From Sporosarcina jeotgali (lineage in GTDB: Bacteria > Bacillota > Bacilli > Bacillales_A > Planococcaceae), in NCBI RefSeq assembly GCF_033304595.1, contig NZ_CP116341.1:291001-355000 (forward strand): a stretch of 64,000 nucleotides of DNA, in the 5' to 3' direction. Position 1 is the first letter of the stretch. Each line of letters opens with the position of its first letter. This document shows, in pieces, positions 1-9,381 of this stretch. A program made the position numbers and the translations under genes. The notes under the pieces were generated by a model that had not been told where the DNA came from, did not search any database, and saw nothing but the letters and a program-made list of their open reading frames with translations.

Positions 1-452
1 TCGTTGGCCTTGCGGGTCCAAGACTTTTCGTTGGATAAATACAAATTCCGTGCGTATTGCTGCGTAATTGTACTCGCACCTTCCACTTTTCGACGTGCCT
101 TCACGTCTTTCAGCACAGCGCCGCCAATCCGTTTGTAGTCAAATCCGTTATGCTTGTAAAAGTTTCGATCCTCAACAGCGACAAACGCATCGATCAAAGA
201 AGGGGACATTTTGTCAATATCGACCCAATAACGCCGCTCGCCTGAAAAACGATCACCGATTTGCCGATCATTCCGGTCCATAAAAACGGATGCTTCAGGG
301 ACGCTCAACGAAGGAGGACCCGCGATTTGTGCATACACTCTTAGACAGACAAGCACTGTAAACAGCGCAGTGGCCGCAGTAATCGCAAGCAGCCCGGCGA
401 ACCGGAACCGTGCTCTGCGTTTATTCTTCTTTACATAGTCCGTTCGCCGCAT
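1..452 (-). CDS. pbpG: Class A penicillin-binding protein, N-terminal part (cut by window edge)
   Basis: This gene runs leftward off the window, so only about 150 N-terminal residues are visible. The start ATG at 452 follows an AGAAGG-type ribosome site. A short basic cytoplasmic stretch (MRRTDYVKKNKRRARFRF) precedes one hydrophobic membrane segment at about residues 18-40. The GT51 peptidoglycan glycosyltransferase domain then begins, with the catalytic-Glu motif EDRNFYKHNGFD and the second motif GASTITQQYARN. Such enzymes polymerise lipid II outside the membrane and crosslink it with a C-terminal transpeptidase that is not visible here. Divergence from ywiB-argS suggests the sporulation-type PBP of Bacillus (PbpG/PbpF group). 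The exact paralogue is an inference; the glycosyltransferase assignment is firm. Confidence 0.85.
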   Translation of the reverse strand, partial: MRRTDYVKKNKRRARFRFAGLLAITAATALFTVLVCLRVYAQIAGPPSLSVPEASVFMDRNDRQIGDRFSGERRYWVDIDKMSPSLIDAFVAVEDRNFYKHNGFDYKRIGGAVLKDVKARRKVEGASTITQQYARNLYLSNEKSWTRKAN

Positions 453-552
453 ATCATCCCATCCTTCTCGACACTCTTTTAAGAGTAGTATGCGAAAGGT
501 CTAGTCAAATTAAACGGAAGACTTGGAAAAAACGCACCTCATCAAGCAATGA

Positions 553-582
553 TTGAAAAAAGGACAGTGGAACGGCTATAAT
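553..582 (+). promoter_or_regulatory. SigA-type promoter of ywiB-argS
   Basis: TTGAAA at 553-558 and TATAAT at 577-582 are separated by 18 bp. The promoter overlaps a possible upstream start codon at 553, which argues that ywiB really starts at 616. Confidence 0.7.
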
Positions 583-615
583 AGAGAGATATATGAATTT
601 AAAGGCGGTGAGCGG

Positions 616-1053
616 ATGGGAACGCAAAACTCGGCGATGCCGGTAACGATTAAGCTAAAGTCGGCAATCCAACATCCCGGACAGGAAACCGATAAATACG
701 AGCTCGAAGTAGAAGGAACCATCATTGAAAAATCAGGCAATCGTTATTTGCGCTATGAAGAAGAGCAAAACCGTGAAATCATAAAAACGATGATCAAGCT
801 TGACCCGGAAGATGCGCTTGTCATGCGGACGGGCGCCATAAGAATGCGGCTGCCGTTTGAATTGCACGGCAAACGTGTCGGGACATACGCTAACGGACCA
901 CTCGCGATGGACCTGCTCGTCGTAACAAAAGCACTTTCCATTAAAAATGAACAAACAACAGGAGAATTCCATGTGCATTACGACATGCACTCCGAACAAT
1001 CCTTGCTTGGCACGTACCAACTAACTATTCACTATGCGGAGGGAAACTTATGA
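616..1053 (+). CDS. ywiB: DUF1934 beta-barrel protein YwiB
   Basis: A 145-residue protein of the DUF1934/YwiB family, a small calycin-like barrel found next to argS in most Bacillales. Its function is unknown. The reading frame is open back to 553, but a promoter lies over that extension and an AAAGGCGGTGAG ribosome site sits just before ATG 616, so 616 is taken as the start. Visible family features are the N-terminal strand around [10 protein letters not shown], the middle segment [23 protein letters not shown] and the C-terminal [14 protein letters not shown]. The stop overlaps the argS start (ATGA), so the two are translationally coupled. Confidence 0.85.
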   Translation: MGTQNSAMPVTIKLKSAIQHPGQETDKYELEVEGTIIEKSGNRYLRYEEEQNREIIKTMIKLDPEDALVMRTGAIRMRLPFELHGKRVGTYANGPLAMDLLVVTKALSIKNEQTTGEFHVHYDMHSEQSLLGTYQLTIHYAEGNL

Positions 1054-2717
1054 ATGCAGTAGAACAGATTCAGCACGAAGTTAAAACCGCGTTGCACAAC
1101 GCAGTTCTAGCAACAGGCTTAGTAGAAGAGACAGACGTACCGGCCATTAAGCTGGAAACCTCGAGAAGTAAAGAAAACGGCGATTACGCAACGAACATTG
1201 CCATGCAGCTTACGAAATTAGCGAAAAAGCCTCCGCGTGCGATTGCAGAAGCAATTCTTGAAAAGTTGGATAAAACCGGAACATCTATCGAATCGATCGA
1301 CATTGCAGGACCAGGATTCATGAACATCGTCTTGAAAAAGGATTACTTGGATGACGTGGTGAAAACAGTAGTCGAGCAATCGGCGAAATACGGCCGCAAT
1401 GATTCAGGTAAAAACGAGAAAATCCAAGTCGAGTTTGTATCAGCAAACCCAACAGGAGATTTGCACTTAGGACATGCTCGCGGTGCATCACTCGGCGATT
1501 CCCTGTGCAACATCCTCGACTTTGCCGGTTACGACGTATCCCGCGAATACTACATTAACGATGCGGGAAAACAAGTGGAAAACTTGGCGTATTCAGTAGA
1601 AGCACGTTACTTTGGCGAACTGGGACTTGAAAAGGAAATGCCGGAAGACGGCTATCAAGGTCCTGACATCATTGAAATCGCTAAACAGCTAGTAGAAGAA
1701 TACGGCGACAAATTCGTGCACGTGTCTGATGAAGAGCGTTACGCATTTTTCCGCGAATATGGCTTGAAAATCGAGCTTGGCAAACTGCAGCAAGATTTAG
1801 CAGACTTCCGTGTGCCATTTGATGTCTGGTTCTCAGAGACTTCATTGTACAAAGACGGCAAAATCGACGTTGCGCTGAACAAGCTTCGCGAAAATGGCCA
1901 CGTATTTGAAGAAGAAGGCGCGACATGGTTCCGTTCGACTGAATTCGGCGACGACAAAGACCGTGTGCTCATTAAGAACGATGGTTCATACACATATTTA
2001 ATGCCGGATATCGCGTATCACGAAGACAAATTGAATCGAGGATTTGATAAACTCATCAACATTTGGGGTGCTGATCACCACGGCTACATTCCTCGTATGA
2101 AAGCAGCTATCCAAGCGCTTGGCTATGACCGCGACACGCTGGAAGTGGAAGTCGCGCAAATGGTGCAGCTTTATAAAGATGGCGAAAAGTTCAAGATGAG
2201 TAAACGTACAGGTAAAGCCGTTACACTTCGCGAACTCGTTGAACTCGTTGGATTAGACGCAACGCGCTACTTCTTTGCAATGCGTTCCGGCGATGCGCAG
2301 ATGGACTTCGACTTGGACCTGGCTGTTTCGAAATCAAATGAAAACCCGGTGTACTACGCACAATACGCGTACGCTCGAATTTCATCGATTTTACGTGCAG
2401 CTGAAGAAAAAGGCGTATCCGCATCTGTTGCGAATGTTTCCTTGCTGAAAGCGGAAAAAGAGATTGATTTGATCAAAAAAATCGGGGACTTCCCGCAACT
2501 CGTCAGTGACGCTGCACGCCTCCGCGCACCGCACCGCATCACGACGTACATTCAGGAACTCGCATCCACATTCCACAGTTTCTACAACGCGGAAAAAGTA
2601 TTGGATGATGACAACCGCGAGCTATCTGAAGCACGCCTGGCGCTAATCACAGCAGCCCGCACAACGATTGCCAATGCATTGAAACTCGTTGGCGTCGCAG
2701 CACTAGAACGTATGTAA
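1050..2717 (+). CDS. argS: Arginyl-tRNA synthetase
   Basis: Class I arginyl-tRNA synthetase of 555 residues, which charges tRNA-Arg in the cytoplasm. The N-terminal additional domain (about 1-110) is followed by the catalytic domain with the HIGH-like motif HLGHARG near residue 138 and the KMSK-loop motif [11 protein letters not shown] near residue 381. The C-terminal helical anticodon-binding domain ends in [12 protein letters not shown], as is usual for ArgS. The length is normal. The gene overlaps ywiB by 4 bp and is followed directly by a strong terminator, so ywiB-argS is a two-gene operon. Confidence 0.97.
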   Translation: MNAVEQIQHEVKTALHNAVLATGLVEETDVPAIKLETSRSKENGDYATNIAMQLTKLAKKPPRAIAEAILEKLDKTGTSIESIDIAGPGFMNIVLKKDYLDDVVKTVVEQSAKYGRNDSGKNEKIQVEFVSANPTGDLHLGHARGASLGDSLCNILDFAGYDVSREYYINDAGKQVENLAYSVEARYFGELGLEKEMPEDGYQGPDIIEIAKQLVEEYGDKFVHVSDEERYAFFREYGLKIELGKLQQDLADFRVPFDVWFSETSLYKDGKIDVALNKLRENGHVFEEEGATWFRSTEFGDDKDRVLIKNDGSYTYLMPDIAYHEDKLNRGFDKLINIWGADHHGYIPRMKAAIQALGYDRDTLEVEVAQMVQLYKDGEKFKMSKRTGKAVTLRELVELVGLDATRYFFAMRSGDAQMDFDLDLAVSKSNENPVYYAQYAYARISSILRAAEEKGVSASVANVSLLKAEKEIDLIKKIGDFPQLVSDAARLRAPHRITTYIQELASTFHSFYNAEKVLDDDNRELSEARLALITAARTTIANALKLVGVAALERM

Positions 2718-2730
2718 TTTATATTTTTAG

Positions 2731-2759
2731 GCCCTCCACTCCACGTGGAGGGCTTTTTT
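2731..2759 (+). terminator. Rho-independent terminator of argS
   Basis: The perfect 9-bp stem GCCCTCCAC/GTGGAGGGC has a 5-nt loop and is followed by six T. Confidence 0.9.
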
Positions 2760-2769
2760 CGTATTAAGA

Positions 2770-2856
2770 TAGAAGCGAAGCGCTACCAATTAATCTCTCA
2801 AACCGGGCTGAATTGTGTCCCGTTATCGAGAAACTTCGCTAAGTGATGGAGAAATG
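2770..2856. repeat. Dispersed ACCAATTAATC repeat, copy 1 (left part only)
   Basis: This stretch (GCGAAGCGCTACCAATTAATC start, then TGAATTGTGT and CGTTATCGAGAAACT) closely matches 45735-45819. It lacks the right end GATTGGTAAAGTGCACTT seen in the copies near 17730, 45740 and 61510, so it looks truncated. Confidence 0.7.
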
Positions 2857-2925
2857 CCCGTATGTGTCGGAGAAACTTCCGTGAATGTAGAACAAATCTC
2901 CCAAGTGTCCGACACCCCAAACCTT
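2823..2925. repeat. 21-bp phased short array (five units)
   Basis: Units begin at 2823, 2844, 2865, 2886 and 2906 (steps 21, 21, 21, 20). Each has a purine-rich core such as TGTCGGAGAAACTTCCGT or a variant. No gene is visible here. The array lies between the argS terminator and the riboswitch promoter. Confidence 0.6.
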
Positions 2926-2963
2926 CCATCTCCCATCCCCATGACAATATTCACCAGCAGCTC

Positions 2964-2991
2964 TCGACATTTGCAGACACTTCTGTATAAT
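2964..2991 (+). promoter_or_regulatory. Promoter of the cobalamin operon
   Basis: TCGACA (2964-2969, five of six matches to TTGACA) and a perfect TATAAT (2986-2991) are spaced by 16 bp, about 25 bp upstream of the riboswitch. Confidence 0.7.
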
Positions 2992-3019
2992 AGGAATGTA
3001 GCAAATTACATAACAAACG

Positions 3020-3178
3020 CGAAAAAGGTGCCTCGAACGATCGGGGTTAAAAGGGAAGCCGGTTAGAGTCCGGCGCGGTCCCGCCACTGTACGTGCGAGC
3101 TTATTTGAGAATGCCAGCGAAAACCCTTCGCAGCCGGCACAAAATAAGCATTGATGCACAAGCCAGGATACCTGCCTA
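3020..3178 (+). promoter_or_regulatory. Cobalamin (B12) riboswitch
   Basis: The conserved landmarks occur in order: AAGGTGCC near 3026, GGGAAGCCGG near 3053, AGTCCGGC near 3066, the CCCGCCACTGTAC segment near 3080, and the B12 box AGCCAGGATACCTGCC at 3161-3176. The element binds adenosylcobalamin or another corrinoid and lowers expression of the downstream uptake and salvage genes when B12 is plentiful. Its position ahead of btuF fits this role. Confidence 0.95.
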
Positions 3179-3255
3179 TTTTCGATAATCACCCGAGATC
3201 TACGAGGATAGACATGGTGAAATTTGGCGAAGTCTGCCTCATTTCCAATGCGCTC

Positions 3256-3284
3256 ATCCTCCGAAAACAGTACGGGGGATTTTT
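3256..3284 (+). terminator. Riboswitch expression-platform terminator
   Basis: ATCCTCCG/CGGGGGAT is an 8-bp stem with one G-U pair, a 9-nt loop and a following T run, 28 bp before btuF. GAGGAT at 3204-3209 could pair with ATCCTC at 3256-3261 as an antiterminator. Control is therefore likely by premature transcription termination. Confidence 0.75.
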
Positions 3285-3311
3285 GTTTGGACAAAACAGG
3301 AGGAACTTTCC

Positions 3312-4319
3312 ATGAAAAAAATGTGGCAACTGTGGCTGACAGCCGTACTTGCTGTCTTGCTTTTAACCGCTTGTGGCGGAGCAGACGACAACAAAGACAA
3401 AGGAACAGATAACAACGCAGCAACAACTGAGCAATCCGACAAAGATAACGGATCCGATTCAGAAGCAAGTGAAGATGCCGACGCCGCAACTTACCCAATG
3501 ACACTAAAAGATGCAACTGGTGTAGAAATCACACTTGAAAAAGCACCAGAAACCATCATTTCTACACTTCCAAGCAACACGGAAATTCTATTTGCACTCG
3601 GACTCGACGACGAAATCGTTGCAGTCGATGACTATTCCGACTACCCGGAAGACGCATTAGAGAAAGAAAAAATAGGTGACATGAACCTCAACATTGAAAA
3701 AATCATTTCCATGAATCCCGAAATGGTATTCGGACACGAAATGTCACTTCCTGGTTCTGAAGCGGGCTACCAACAAATCCGTGATGCTGGAATTCCCGTT
3801 TACATCGTGAAGAATGCGATGAACTTCGACGAAACGTACAGCACAATCGAAGCAATTGGCGAAGCAACTGGCAAATCAGAAGAAGCGGCAAAAGTCGTGG
3901 AAGACATGAAAGCGAAAGTGGAAGAAGTCGTAGCAAAAACTGACGACATCGAAACTCCTAAACGTGTCATCGTAGAAACATCAGACGTACCTGAAATTTA
4001 CGTGCCTGGTAAAAACACATTCATGCAAGAAATCCTCGACAAGATCGGCGCTGAAAACGTCGTAACCGAAGATGGATGGATCATGATCAGCCCTGAAGAA
4101 ATCGTAAAACAAAATCCGGACGTCATGGTCATCATGCACGACTACACACCTGACGTGATCAACAGCGTCAAAAAGCGTGACGGCTTCGCTGACATTACAG
4201 CTGTCAAAGAAGATCAAGTTGTTCAAGTCGACTCAAACTTAACTAGCCGAACAGGTCCGCGTCTTGCTGAAGGACTTGAAGAAGTCGCAAAAGCAGTCTA
4301 CCCAGAGGCATTTAAGTGA
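3312..4319 (+). CDS. btuF: Cobalamin/corrinoid ABC transporter substrate-binding lipoprotein
   Basis: A 335-residue lipoprotein. The signal peptide ends in the lipobox LLTAC, with Cys21 as the lipidated residue, followed by a long Asp/Asn/Lys-rich linker of about 40 residues. The remainder is a class III periplasmic-binding fold of the BtuF/FepB type (TLPSNTEILFALGLDDEIVAV and IISMNPEMVFGH regions). It captures B12 or cobinamide at the outer membrane face for BtuC/BtuD. The AGGAGGAA ribosome site fits ATG 3312. It is the first gene after the riboswitch, and its stop overlaps the btuC start. Corrinoid specificity rests on the riboswitch and neighbours, because iron-siderophore binders look similar. 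Confidence 0.9.
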   Translation: MKKMWQLWLTAVLAVLLLTACGGADDNKDKGTDNNAATTEQSDKDNGSDSEASEDADAATYPMTLKDATGVEITLEKAPETIISTLPSNTEILFALGLDDEIVAVDDYSDYPEDALEKEKIGDMNLNIEKIISMNPEMVFGHEMSLPGSEAGYQQIRDAGIPVYIVKNAMNFDETYSTIEAIGEATGKSEEAAKVVEDMKAKVEEVVAKTDDIETPKRVIVETSDVPEIYVPGKNTFMQEILDKIGAENVVTEDGWIMISPEEIVKQNPDVMVIMHDYTPDVINSVKKRDGFADITAVKEDQVVQVDSNLTSRTGPRLAEGLEEVAKAVYPEAFK

Positions 4320-5311
4320 GAAACCCGCTGATCGCCTACATCGTTTCAGCTGCCGTTCTTTTAACGGCAGTTGGCCTCGGTGTATCTATCGGATCTGTCC
4401 ACGTGCCGATCAGCACGTTATGGAACCAAGGAGCAGATACGACGGCGACCAATATTTTATGGAAAATCAGAATGCCGCGCGTTATCCTAGCTGGACTCGT
4501 CGGCGCCTCTCTTGCCATTGCTGGTGCTGCATTTCAAGGGTTACTTAAAAACCCGCTTGCAGATCCATACACCCTCGGAGTGTCATCCGGCGCCTCTGTA
4601 GGTGCTGTGATGACACTCTTTTTTGGCATTAGCATTCCATTCCTTGGTCTCTACACACTCCCAGTTTTCAGTATGGTGGGAGCCGCCATCACGATGTTTG
4701 TCGTCCTCGGCTTCGCCAAACTCGTCGACCGCGGTCTCAACATGGAAACGATCATATTAACTGGAATCATTTTCGGCTCGTTCCTCGGCTCAGTGCTTTC
4801 ACTGATGATTGCGCTTACAGGTGAAGAACTGCGTCAAATCATCGGCTGGCTTCTCGGAAGCGTCTCAATGCGCGGCTGGAATTACATCAACATGATTCTC
4901 CCATTCACCATCATTGGTTCATTTTTATTGTGGATGAACCGCAGAGAACTGAACGCAATGCTATTCGGAGAAGACCGGGCGAAGCACTTAGGCGTCGACG
5001 TCAAACGACGCAAGCTCGTCATCTTAATCGGCGGCTCCATCCTGACCGGGGCAGCTGTCTCTGTTTCCGGCACCATCGGTTTCGTCGGACTCGTCGTCCC
5101 GCACATGACACGCCTGCTTTGGGGGTCGGATCATCGTCACCTGCTGACGCTGTCGTTCATGAACGGGGCAACGCTGCTCATCATTTGTGACCTTCTTGCA
5201 CGCACAATTATTTCGCCGACGGAACTGCCTGTAGGCGTCATCACTGCATTAATCGGAGCACCCGTGTTTGCATTCATCTTTTATCGGCAACGGAAAGGAG
5301 GGACAGCGTAA
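4316..5311 (+). CDS. btuC: Corrinoid ABC transporter permease (FecCD family)
   Basis: A 331-residue FecCD-type permease with about ten membrane segments, starting with GTG at 4316 inside the end of btuF (GTGA overlap). Family landmarks are PRVILAGLVGASLAIAGA, GFVGLVVPHMTRLLWG before the coupling helix, and the C-terminal LPVGVITALIGAPVFAFIFY. It forms the membrane channel through which BtuF delivers corrinoid. The stop overlaps the next start (TAATG), so expression is coupled with the ATPase. Confidence 0.93.
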   Translation: MRNPLIAYIVSAAVLLTAVGLGVSIGSVHVPISTLWNQGADTTATNILWKIRMPRVILAGLVGASLAIAGAAFQGLLKNPLADPYTLGVSSGASVGAVMTLFFGISIPFLGLYTLPVFSMVGAAITMFVVLGFAKLVDRGLNMETIILTGIIFGSFLGSVLSLMIALTGEELRQIIGWLLGSVSMRGWNYINMILPFTIIGSFLLWMNRRELNAMLFGEDRAKHLGVDVKRRKLVILIGGSILTGAAVSVSGTIGFVGLVVPHMTRLLWGSDHRHLLTLSFMNGATLLIICDLLARTIISPTELPVGVITALIGAPVFAFIFYRQRKGGTA

Positions 5312-6780
5312 TGTTACAAGTAACGGGAGTAACAGGCGGATATGGCAAGGAACCGATTGTCAAAAACGTATCGTTCAACGTGCAGCCTGGAGAAATTCTG
5401 GGCATTCTCGGTCCGAACGGCAGCGGGAAATCGACGCTTCTGAAAATGATTTCGGGCATTTTACCAAAACAAGAGGGATCGGTTGAAATCGGTGGAAAAG
5501 ATGCAGACAGGTACTCACCGAAAGAGTTCGCACGCAACGTTGCGGTTCTTCCTCAAATGCACGCACACGCATTTTCACACACGGTCCGTGCAACCGTTGA
5601 ACTCGGACGCTATCCCTACCAGACGGGACTTTTCTCTTCGTGGACTGCTGAAGATGAGGCAGCCGTAACTCACGCAATGGAACGGACAGGGGTAACGCGC
5701 TATGAAAATACGTTGATCGAATCGTTATCAGGCGGAGAACAGCAGCGAGTTTTTGTCGCACAAGCCTTAGCCCAGCAAGCCCCGCTTTTGTTATTGGATG
5801 AACCCACAAACCATCTGGACATCGCGTACCAGCAGCAATTGCTCGACACCGTCAGAAGTCTCGCAATAGACGAAGGCAAAACAGTCGTATCCGTTTTCCA
5901 TGACATAAATTTGGCGGCACTCTATTGCGATCGGTTATTGCTCATGGAAAAAGGGGGAATCGCAAAAATCGGCTTGCCGCAAGACGTTGTACGGGAACCC
6001 ATTATTCATTCCGTCTACAAAGCAGCAGTCAAAACGCAAGCACATCCGGAATTGCCAAAACCGCAAATGACGCTGCTGCCGTCCCTGAATAACACCCCAA
6101 CAAAACCTTTCGTTGTGGATGAAACCCAGTTCACCGTTACCGCAGACAGTGTTCAATTTCACGCACCTCAATCACTCAAAACGGTTTCATCTGCCGTCCA
6201 TAATCCTGGAACTGGCTGGTATACAACGTTCGTCAATCGTCATGTAGACGCAGCTTATGATTGCGACGATGTGAAAAAGGAAATGGAAGAGTACCTTGAA
6301 AAGGGAGGTCATCATCTGACCGATACAGTCGGCATGATGACCGCTGTCCAAACGCTGCATGCTGAAATTGCGACGTATGCAGATGAAGGCCTTTCTATCA
6401 TTATCGCAGTGACGGCGGGGGTAGGGAATGCAGTCGATGTCTCAAAAGCCATTGAAAGAGAAGCGCATGTCGGCACCATTAACACGTGGATGATTGTCAA
6501 CGGAAGGCTTTCTGATGAAGCATTCATCCAAGCAATGATCACCGCAACGGAAGCGAAAACACGTGCGCTTCAAACGGAAAACATCCTGGATCCGTTAACT
6601 AGGACTCAAGCAACAGGCACTTCCACGGATAGTTTACTTGTCGCAGCAACGCAAACAGGTCCAGAACTTCCTTACGCAGGACCCATCACACCGCTCGGAA
6701 AATTGATTGGGACAGGCGTTTATGAATGCACGATCCGCGCAATCCAGACATATAAGGAGGCAAAAGGATGGGAGTCTTGA
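5311..6780 (+). CDS. btuD: Corrinoid ABC transporter ATPase fused to CbiZ adenosylcobinamide amidohydrolase
   Basis: A 489-residue two-domain protein. Residues 1-250 are an ABC ATPase with Walker A GPNGSGKST (34-42), signature LSGGEQQR and Walker B LLLLDEPTNHLD. After a linker of about 20 residues, the rest from about 275 matches the CbiZ family (PF01955-like segments TVGMMTAVQTLHAEIATY, VTAGVGNAVDVSKA, NTWMIVNGRLSDEAF). CbiZ cleaves the aminopropanol arm of adenosylcobinamide to give cobyric acid, which CbiB can then rebuild. The fusion couples import of incomplete corrinoids to their remodelling. Similar fusions exist in other Bacillales. The CDS overlaps cbiB by 13 bp. Confidence 0.9.
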   Translation: MLQVTGVTGGYGKEPIVKNVSFNVQPGEILGILGPNGSGKSTLLKMISGILPKQEGSVEIGGKDADRYSPKEFARNVAVLPQMHAHAFSHTVRATVELGRYPYQTGLFSSWTAEDEAAVTHAMERTGVTRYENTLIESLSGGEQQRVFVAQALAQQAPLLLLDEPTNHLDIAYQQQLLDTVRSLAIDEGKTVVSVFHDINLAALYCDRLLLMEKGGIAKIGLPQDVVREPIIHSVYKAAVKTQAHPELPKPQMTLLPSLNNTPTKPFVVDETQFTVTADSVQFHAPQSLKTVSSAVHNPGTGWYTTFVNRHVDAAYDCDDVKKEMEEYLEKGGHHLTDTVGMMTAVQTLHAEIATYADEGLSIIIAVTAGVGNAVDVSKAIEREAHVGTINTWMIVNGRLSDEAFIQAMITATEAKTRALQTENILDPLTRTQATGTSTDSLLVAATQTGPELPYAGPITPLGKLIGTGVYECTIRAIQTYKEAKGWES

Positions 6781-7736
6781 TAGGTTCCCATCTGCTCGCT
6801 GTAACACTCGGGTTTTTCCTAGATAAGCTTATTGGAGATCCGCCCCATTGGCCGCATCCTGTGCGTTGGATTGGTACGTACATTTCTAAACTGACAAACG
6901 GCTTGAACAAAGGAAGCAAGCGCACTGCCAAAGGATTCATCTTGCTGCTCTTAGTTGTCCTGCCAACATTCCTAGTAGCGGCGCTATTATCATTCACAGC
7001 CTATTGGTGGAATCCGGCAGCTGGAGTTGCAGTCGAAACGGTTCTGATTGCAATCGGACTGGCACAAAAAAGTTTACGCACCGCAGCGCTAGACGTCGCG
7101 AAACCGCTCATGGCAAAGGATATGAAAGAAGCGCGTGTGAAACTTTCGTGGATTGTCGGACGTGATACGGACAGGCTGGACGAATCTGAAATCACCCGCG
7201 GTGTGGTAGAAACGGTATCGGAAAACATTTCAGACGGCGTCACGGCGCCCCTTTTCTTCGCATTCATTCTCGGGGCTCCGGGGTTGTGGCTGTACAAAGC
7301 TGTGAACACATTGGACTCGATGGTCGGCTATAAGGATGACCGGTATCGTCAATTCGGAACGGCCTCCGCACGCGCAGACGACGTACTGAATTTCATTCCA
7401 GCGAGAATTACAGGATTCTTTATCCTCATTCTGTCGAAAAATGAAGGAGGCATCCCGCTTCGGAAGCGACTCGAAGGATGGCGGACAGATGCGAAAAAAC
7501 ACCCGAGTCCGAACAGCGGCTACCTGGAAGCGGCTACCGCCTGGCAGCTTGGCGTCCAGCTTGGCGGAACAAATAGTTATAAAGGTGTCGCATCCCGCCG
7601 ACCAAAGTTTGGTCCGAACTTACAAAAACTCACTGCCATTCATATCGATCAAACACTCGTCCAATTGAAACGCGCTGCCTCAGGCGTTTGGGCGCTCGGC
7701 ATCATCATCGGAGGGATCATCTATGCCATTGCCTGA
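6768..7736 (+). CDS. cbiB: Adenosylcobinamide-phosphate synthase
   Basis: A 322-residue integral membrane protein of the CbiB/CobD family. It joins cobyric acid to (R)-1-amino-2-propanol or its phosphate. Family landmarks are DKLIGDPPHWPHPVRWIG near the N-terminus, IVGRDTDRLDESEITRGVVETVSENISDG in the middle (only the start of this long motif is diagnostic), and NTLDSMVGYKDDRY with the catalytic-loop character. Several hydrophobic segments surround these. It overlaps both neighbours, so it is co-translated with the transporter and with the CobD-CobU fusion that supplies its aminopropanol-phosphate substrate. Confidence 0.94.
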   Translation: MGVLIGSHLLAVTLGFFLDKLIGDPPHWPHPVRWIGTYISKLTNGLNKGSKRTAKGFILLLLVVLPTFLVAALLSFTAYWWNPAAGVAVETVLIAIGLAQKSLRTAALDVAKPLMAKDMKEARVKLSWIVGRDTDRLDESEITRGVVETVSENISDGVTAPLFFAFILGAPGLWLYKAVNTLDSMVGYKDDRYRQFGTASARADDVLNFIPARITGFFILILSKNEGGIPLRKRLEGWRTDAKKHPSPNSGYLEAATAWQLGVQLGGTNSYKGVASRRPKFGPNLQKLTAIHIDQTLVQLKRAASGVWALGIIIGGIIYAIA

Positions 7737-9381
7737 CCATGGTGCGAACCCGCACAAATTATACGAAACATTGAACCTCAAGCGACCGCCAAAGATCCTC
7801 GATTTCAGCGAGAATTGTAATCCGATAGGTCCGCCTGTAGCGATTCAAACTAGCTGGATCGAACTTCTGCCGGCCATTGCCCGTTATCCAGATCCGACCG
7901 GTGAACCGTTCCGCTCAGCGGTCGCAGCGTTTCATAGAATCGAAGCTGCTCAACTCATTCTCGGCAATGGAGCAGCAGAAATTCTATCGCTCATTGCCAA
8001 TCAATATCGGGGGAAACGAGCAATTCTCGTTCACCCGACGTTCTCGGAATACGAAGCGACGTTAACCGCTGCGGGGGCACACTTCACTCATGTCCAAGCA
8101 CGCGAAGAAAACGGATTCGCACTGCCAGTCGACGAACTCAAAAGCACAATGGAAACAGCGGACGTCCTATACATATGTACACCCAACAATCCGACCGGTG
8201 TATTGCCGGGCCGATCTGAATTAGTCTCTCTTATTCAGCATGCAGCAACGGTTTCCTGCGATGTTGTTCTGGACGAAGCATTCATTGATTGGGTCGATGA
8301 AACCTTGTCGTTCATTCCGGAAATCGAGCACTATCCGAATGTGATTGTCGTCCGTTCGATGACGAAATTATACGCGATTCCAGGAATCCGCCTTGGATAT
8401 GCGGTTGCACATCCTGATCGAATTGACTCGCTCAAGCAAAGTGCCCCCCATTGGAACATCAACGCGATTGCAGCGCAGCTCGGCGCGATTTGCTTGCAGC
8501 AAGCGGACTACCGCGAGCATTCCATTCAACAAGCAGTTGAAGAACGACTTAAAATGACCGGCTTTTTAACCGCACATGGCTGCAAAGTAATCGACTCTGT
8601 TGCGAACTTCATTCTATTCCAGCCGCCTGTAGATCGTGCTGCAAGTGACATATTCATTCAACTTCTTAACCAAGGAATCGTCGTTCGTCATACCGAGAAC
8701 TTCAAAGGGCTCGACGGTCAATGGCTCCGAATCGGCATGAAATCTGCCGCTGAAATGGATCTCTTACGGAATGCATTAGCTCCTCTTTTGGATAAAACCT
8801 GCGGCACATTGACATTCATAAGCGGTGGGGTGCGAAGCGGTAAAAGTGCCTGCGCAGAACAACTTGTCCGAAAAGAAGCAAAACAGACTGGCGGCCGTCT
8901 CGTTTACATCGCTTCCGGTACCTCAACTGACGACGAAATGGCAGCAAGGATTGCGCGCCATCAATCAGATCGGGCGAACGACGGCTGGATGACGATTGAA
9001 CAGCCAACTCATTTGGAGGATGTGCTGCTGCACTTGCTGCCAGGCGACCATGTCCTTTGGGACTGCGTCACGACATGGCTTGGAAACGAAGCATTTGAAG
9101 GCTGGGAGTCAGGGACACCTTGTATTTTGCAGAAGGACTGCATCGAGCAAAAGGTGAATACATTGCTGAAGACAATCGAGCAGATTCAACAACGTTCGAA
9201 TCAATTCGTCATTGTTTCAAACGAAGTGTTTGATGAACCATTGAAAACGGAAGAAATCACACGTACGTACACACAGGTACTCGGAAACATCCATCAAGCA
9301 ATTGTTGCGCTAGCGGATACTGCGATTGAAATGGACAGCGGATTGCCGATTGTCCATAAACAAGGAGGGATGCACGGATGA
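7723..9381 (+). CDS. cobD: Fusion of L-threonine-phosphate decarboxylase (CobD) and cobinamide kinase/guanylyltransferase (CobU)
   Basis: One continuous 552-residue frame with two enzymes. Residues 1 to about 355 are a PLP aminotransferase-fold CobD (ICTPNNPTGVLPGR, the PLP-lysine segment SMTKLYAIPGIRLGYA, and C-terminal LRIGMKSAAEMD). It makes (R)-1-amino-2-propanol phosphate from threonine phosphate. From about residue 364 a CobU domain follows, with P-loop ISGGVRSGKSACAEQL, the guanylylation region ARIARHQSDR, and DHVLWDCVTTWLGNEAF. This second domain phosphorylates adenosylcobinamide and transfers GMP to it. I see no frameshift or internal start that would separate them. A second, shorter CobU-like gene lies downstream at 11478. 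Confidence 0.88.
   Translation: MPLPDHGANPHKLYETLNLKRPPKILDFSENCNPIGPPVAIQTSWIELLPAIARYPDPTGEPFRSAVAAFHRIEAAQLILGNGAAEILSLIANQYRGKRAILVHPTFSEYEATLTAAGAHFTHVQAREENGFALPVDELKSTMETADVLYICTPNNPTGVLPGRSELVSLIQHAATVSCDVVLDEAFIDWVDETLSFIPEIEHYPNVIVVRSMTKLYAIPGIRLGYAVAHPDRIDSLKQSAPHWNINAIAAQLGAICLQQADYREHSIQQAVEERLKMTGFLTAHGCKVIDSVANFILFQPPVDRAASDIFIQLLNQGIVVRHTENFKGLDGQWLRIGMKSAAEMDLLRNALAPLLDKTCGTLTFISGGVRSGKSACAEQLVRKEAKQTGGRLVYIASGTSTDDEMAARIARHQSDRANDGWMTIEQPTHLEDVLLHLLPGDHVLWDCVTTWLGNEAFEGWESGTPCILQKDCIEQKVNTLLKTIEQIQQRSNQFVIVSNEVFDEPLKTEEITRTYTQVLGNIHQAIVALADTAIEMDSGLPIVHKQGGMHG

Noticed and set aside
240..260. Apparent frameshift in the penicillin-binding protein
   Set aside because: The A run at 245-249 is five bases, which keeps the DRFSGERRYW frame intact; an initial reading of four was a miscount.
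2815..3066. 83-residue frame overlapping the riboswitch
   Set aside because: It runs through the phased array, the promoter and the aptamer, with no ribosome site and no recognisable protein features.
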